Shown here piece after piece: positions 63,431 through 64,000 of a stretch of 64,000 nt of DNA. A program made the translations under genes and the position numbers. The stretch lies in assembly GCF_003627055.1 (NCBI RefSeq), contig NZ_CP032624.1, positions 2,232,001 through 2,296,000 on the forward strand, read 5' to 3'. The notes under the pieces are model-generated. The model saw only the letters and a program-made list of their open reading frames with translations, searched no databases and was not told the origin of the DNA. Source of the stretch: Gryllotalpicola protaetiae (GTDB lineage: Bacteria > Actinomycetota > Actinomycetes > Actinomycetales > Microbacteriaceae). Each line of letters starts with the position of its first letter. Position 1 is the stretch's first letter.

Positions 63431-64000
63431 CTAGGCAGCCCAGTCGAAGTTCGGGTCGTCGTCCTGCTCGTCGTCTGCGTATGCTTCGGGTGCCAACGCC
63501 ATGTGCGCACCAATCGCCGCGACGGCCGCGATGCGTGCCTGGTCGATGACCTGTTTGCTGCCGACATAGTCGTCGGTGACGGTCGATCCTTCGCGCTGCC
63601 CGAGGAAGATTCTGGCGACGTCGCGGGAATGCTCGTTCCTGATGAAGGTGGCCGACGACTTCCTGACCTGGTGCAGTTTCAGGTTCTCCATCCCGTCGAT
63701 GAGCCCGAGCTCTGCGGCGTTCTCCCGGAAGATGCGCAACTGCCGGTAGATGGTGCCGTGGTCGGCGAAACGGCGCTTCGGTGTTCGCAGCAGCGCCGTG
63801 TTCTCGCCGGTTTTCCGCGCCTCGTGGAGGAGGCGGGAGATCACTTCGTTGAACTCAGGGAGCGCCGGTAGTTCGCGCAGGCTGGACTTCGTCTTCGTCG
63901 GGCCGAGGAACGGCTTGCCGGCGTTATGGACCAGCGAGTGGCGGACGTCGACAAAATAACATCCGATCTCCTCATCCCACCGAACGCAGTCGGCGGTCAG
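63431..64000 (-). CDS. Tyrosine recombinase/integrase, C-terminal part (5' end outside window)
   Basis: This frame is open to the last base of the window, so only the catalytic C-terminal part (about 190 residues) is visible. It has TKTKSSLRELP (beta-strand Lys region), the H-x2-R box LKLHQVRKSSATFI, a Gln where many members have His in IFLGQREGS, and the nucleophile Tyr in TDDYVG. It is a phage- or island-type integrase. Its place at the right edge of an accessory region suggests a genomic island or prophage extending beyond the window. Confidence 0.88.
   Translation of the reverse strand: MTADCVRWDEEIGCYFVDVRHSLVHNAGKPFLGPTKTKSSLRELPALPEFNEVISRLLHEARKTGENTALLRTPKRRFADHGTIYRQLRIFRENAAELGLIDGMENLKLHQVRKSSATFIRNEHSRDVARIFLGQREGSTVTDDYVGSKQVIDQARIAAVAAIGAHMALAPEAYADDEQDDDPNFDWAA

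Overview
The window looks like the chromosome of a high-GC actinobacterium, most likely a member of the Microbacteriaceae. The evidence is the actinobacterial 16S/23S/5S sequence with a tRNA-free spacer, NusG with a long acidic N-terminal extension, the order hadAB-murB ... tRNA-Trp-secE-nusG-rplK-rplA, and a very high GC content. A genus cannot be assigned from the sequence alone.

Layout. 1-1.5 kb: a luciferase-like monooxygenase and its FMN reductase. 1.6-1.9 kb: a self-contained unit (promoter, ribosome binding site, 28-codon ORF ending in CDSCQ, terminator). 1.9-3.8 kb: hadA/hadB-type dehydratases and murB. 3.9-9.6 kb: a drug-type ABC exporter behind a PadR-like operator, then a PspC-type envelope-stress module (two membrane proteins, divergent histidine kinase and response regulator). 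9.6-12.4 kb: tRNA-Trp, secE, nusG, rplK, rplA. 13.1-18.7 kb: a complete rRNA operon. 18.7-33 kb: metabolic genes, including a ROK-regulated run of Gfo/Idh/MocA oxidoreductases with a TIM-barrel isomerase, a CoA-ester lyase, a metallo-hydrolase, lactate dehydrogenase and an OmpR-type two-component system. 33-34.3 kb: rplJ-rplL behind an L10 leader. The rRNA operon therefore sits between rplKA and rplJL, which is unusual.

34.3-51 kb: a MarR/MFS pair, a sugar ABC transporter operon with its LacI regulator and tandem LacI operators, an ABC exporter, a manganese module (mntH, mntR and a candidate MntR box), the reverse transsulfuration pair (cystathionine beta-synthase and a cystathionine gamma-lyase/synthase), a clan-A glycoside hydrolase, and a TetX-like monooxygenase/DHA2 efflux/TetR module whose two main genes are separated by a hexanucleotide repeat.

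52.2-64 kb: an accessory region starting with a complete IS481-family element and ending in a tyrosine recombinase that runs off the window. It carries several unrecognised small genes, a TetR-SLAC1/TehA channel-beta-carbonic anhydrase-VOC cluster, a LysR regulator, two alpha/beta hydrolases and an SRAP-domain protein.

Many genes start 6-8 nt downstream of a TAnnnT -10 box with no room for a ribosome binding site, so leaderless transcription appears common. The observations most worth following up are the 28-aa peptide unit, the oxidoreductive sugar operon, the carbonic anhydrase/SLAC1 pairing and the hexanucleotide repeat.
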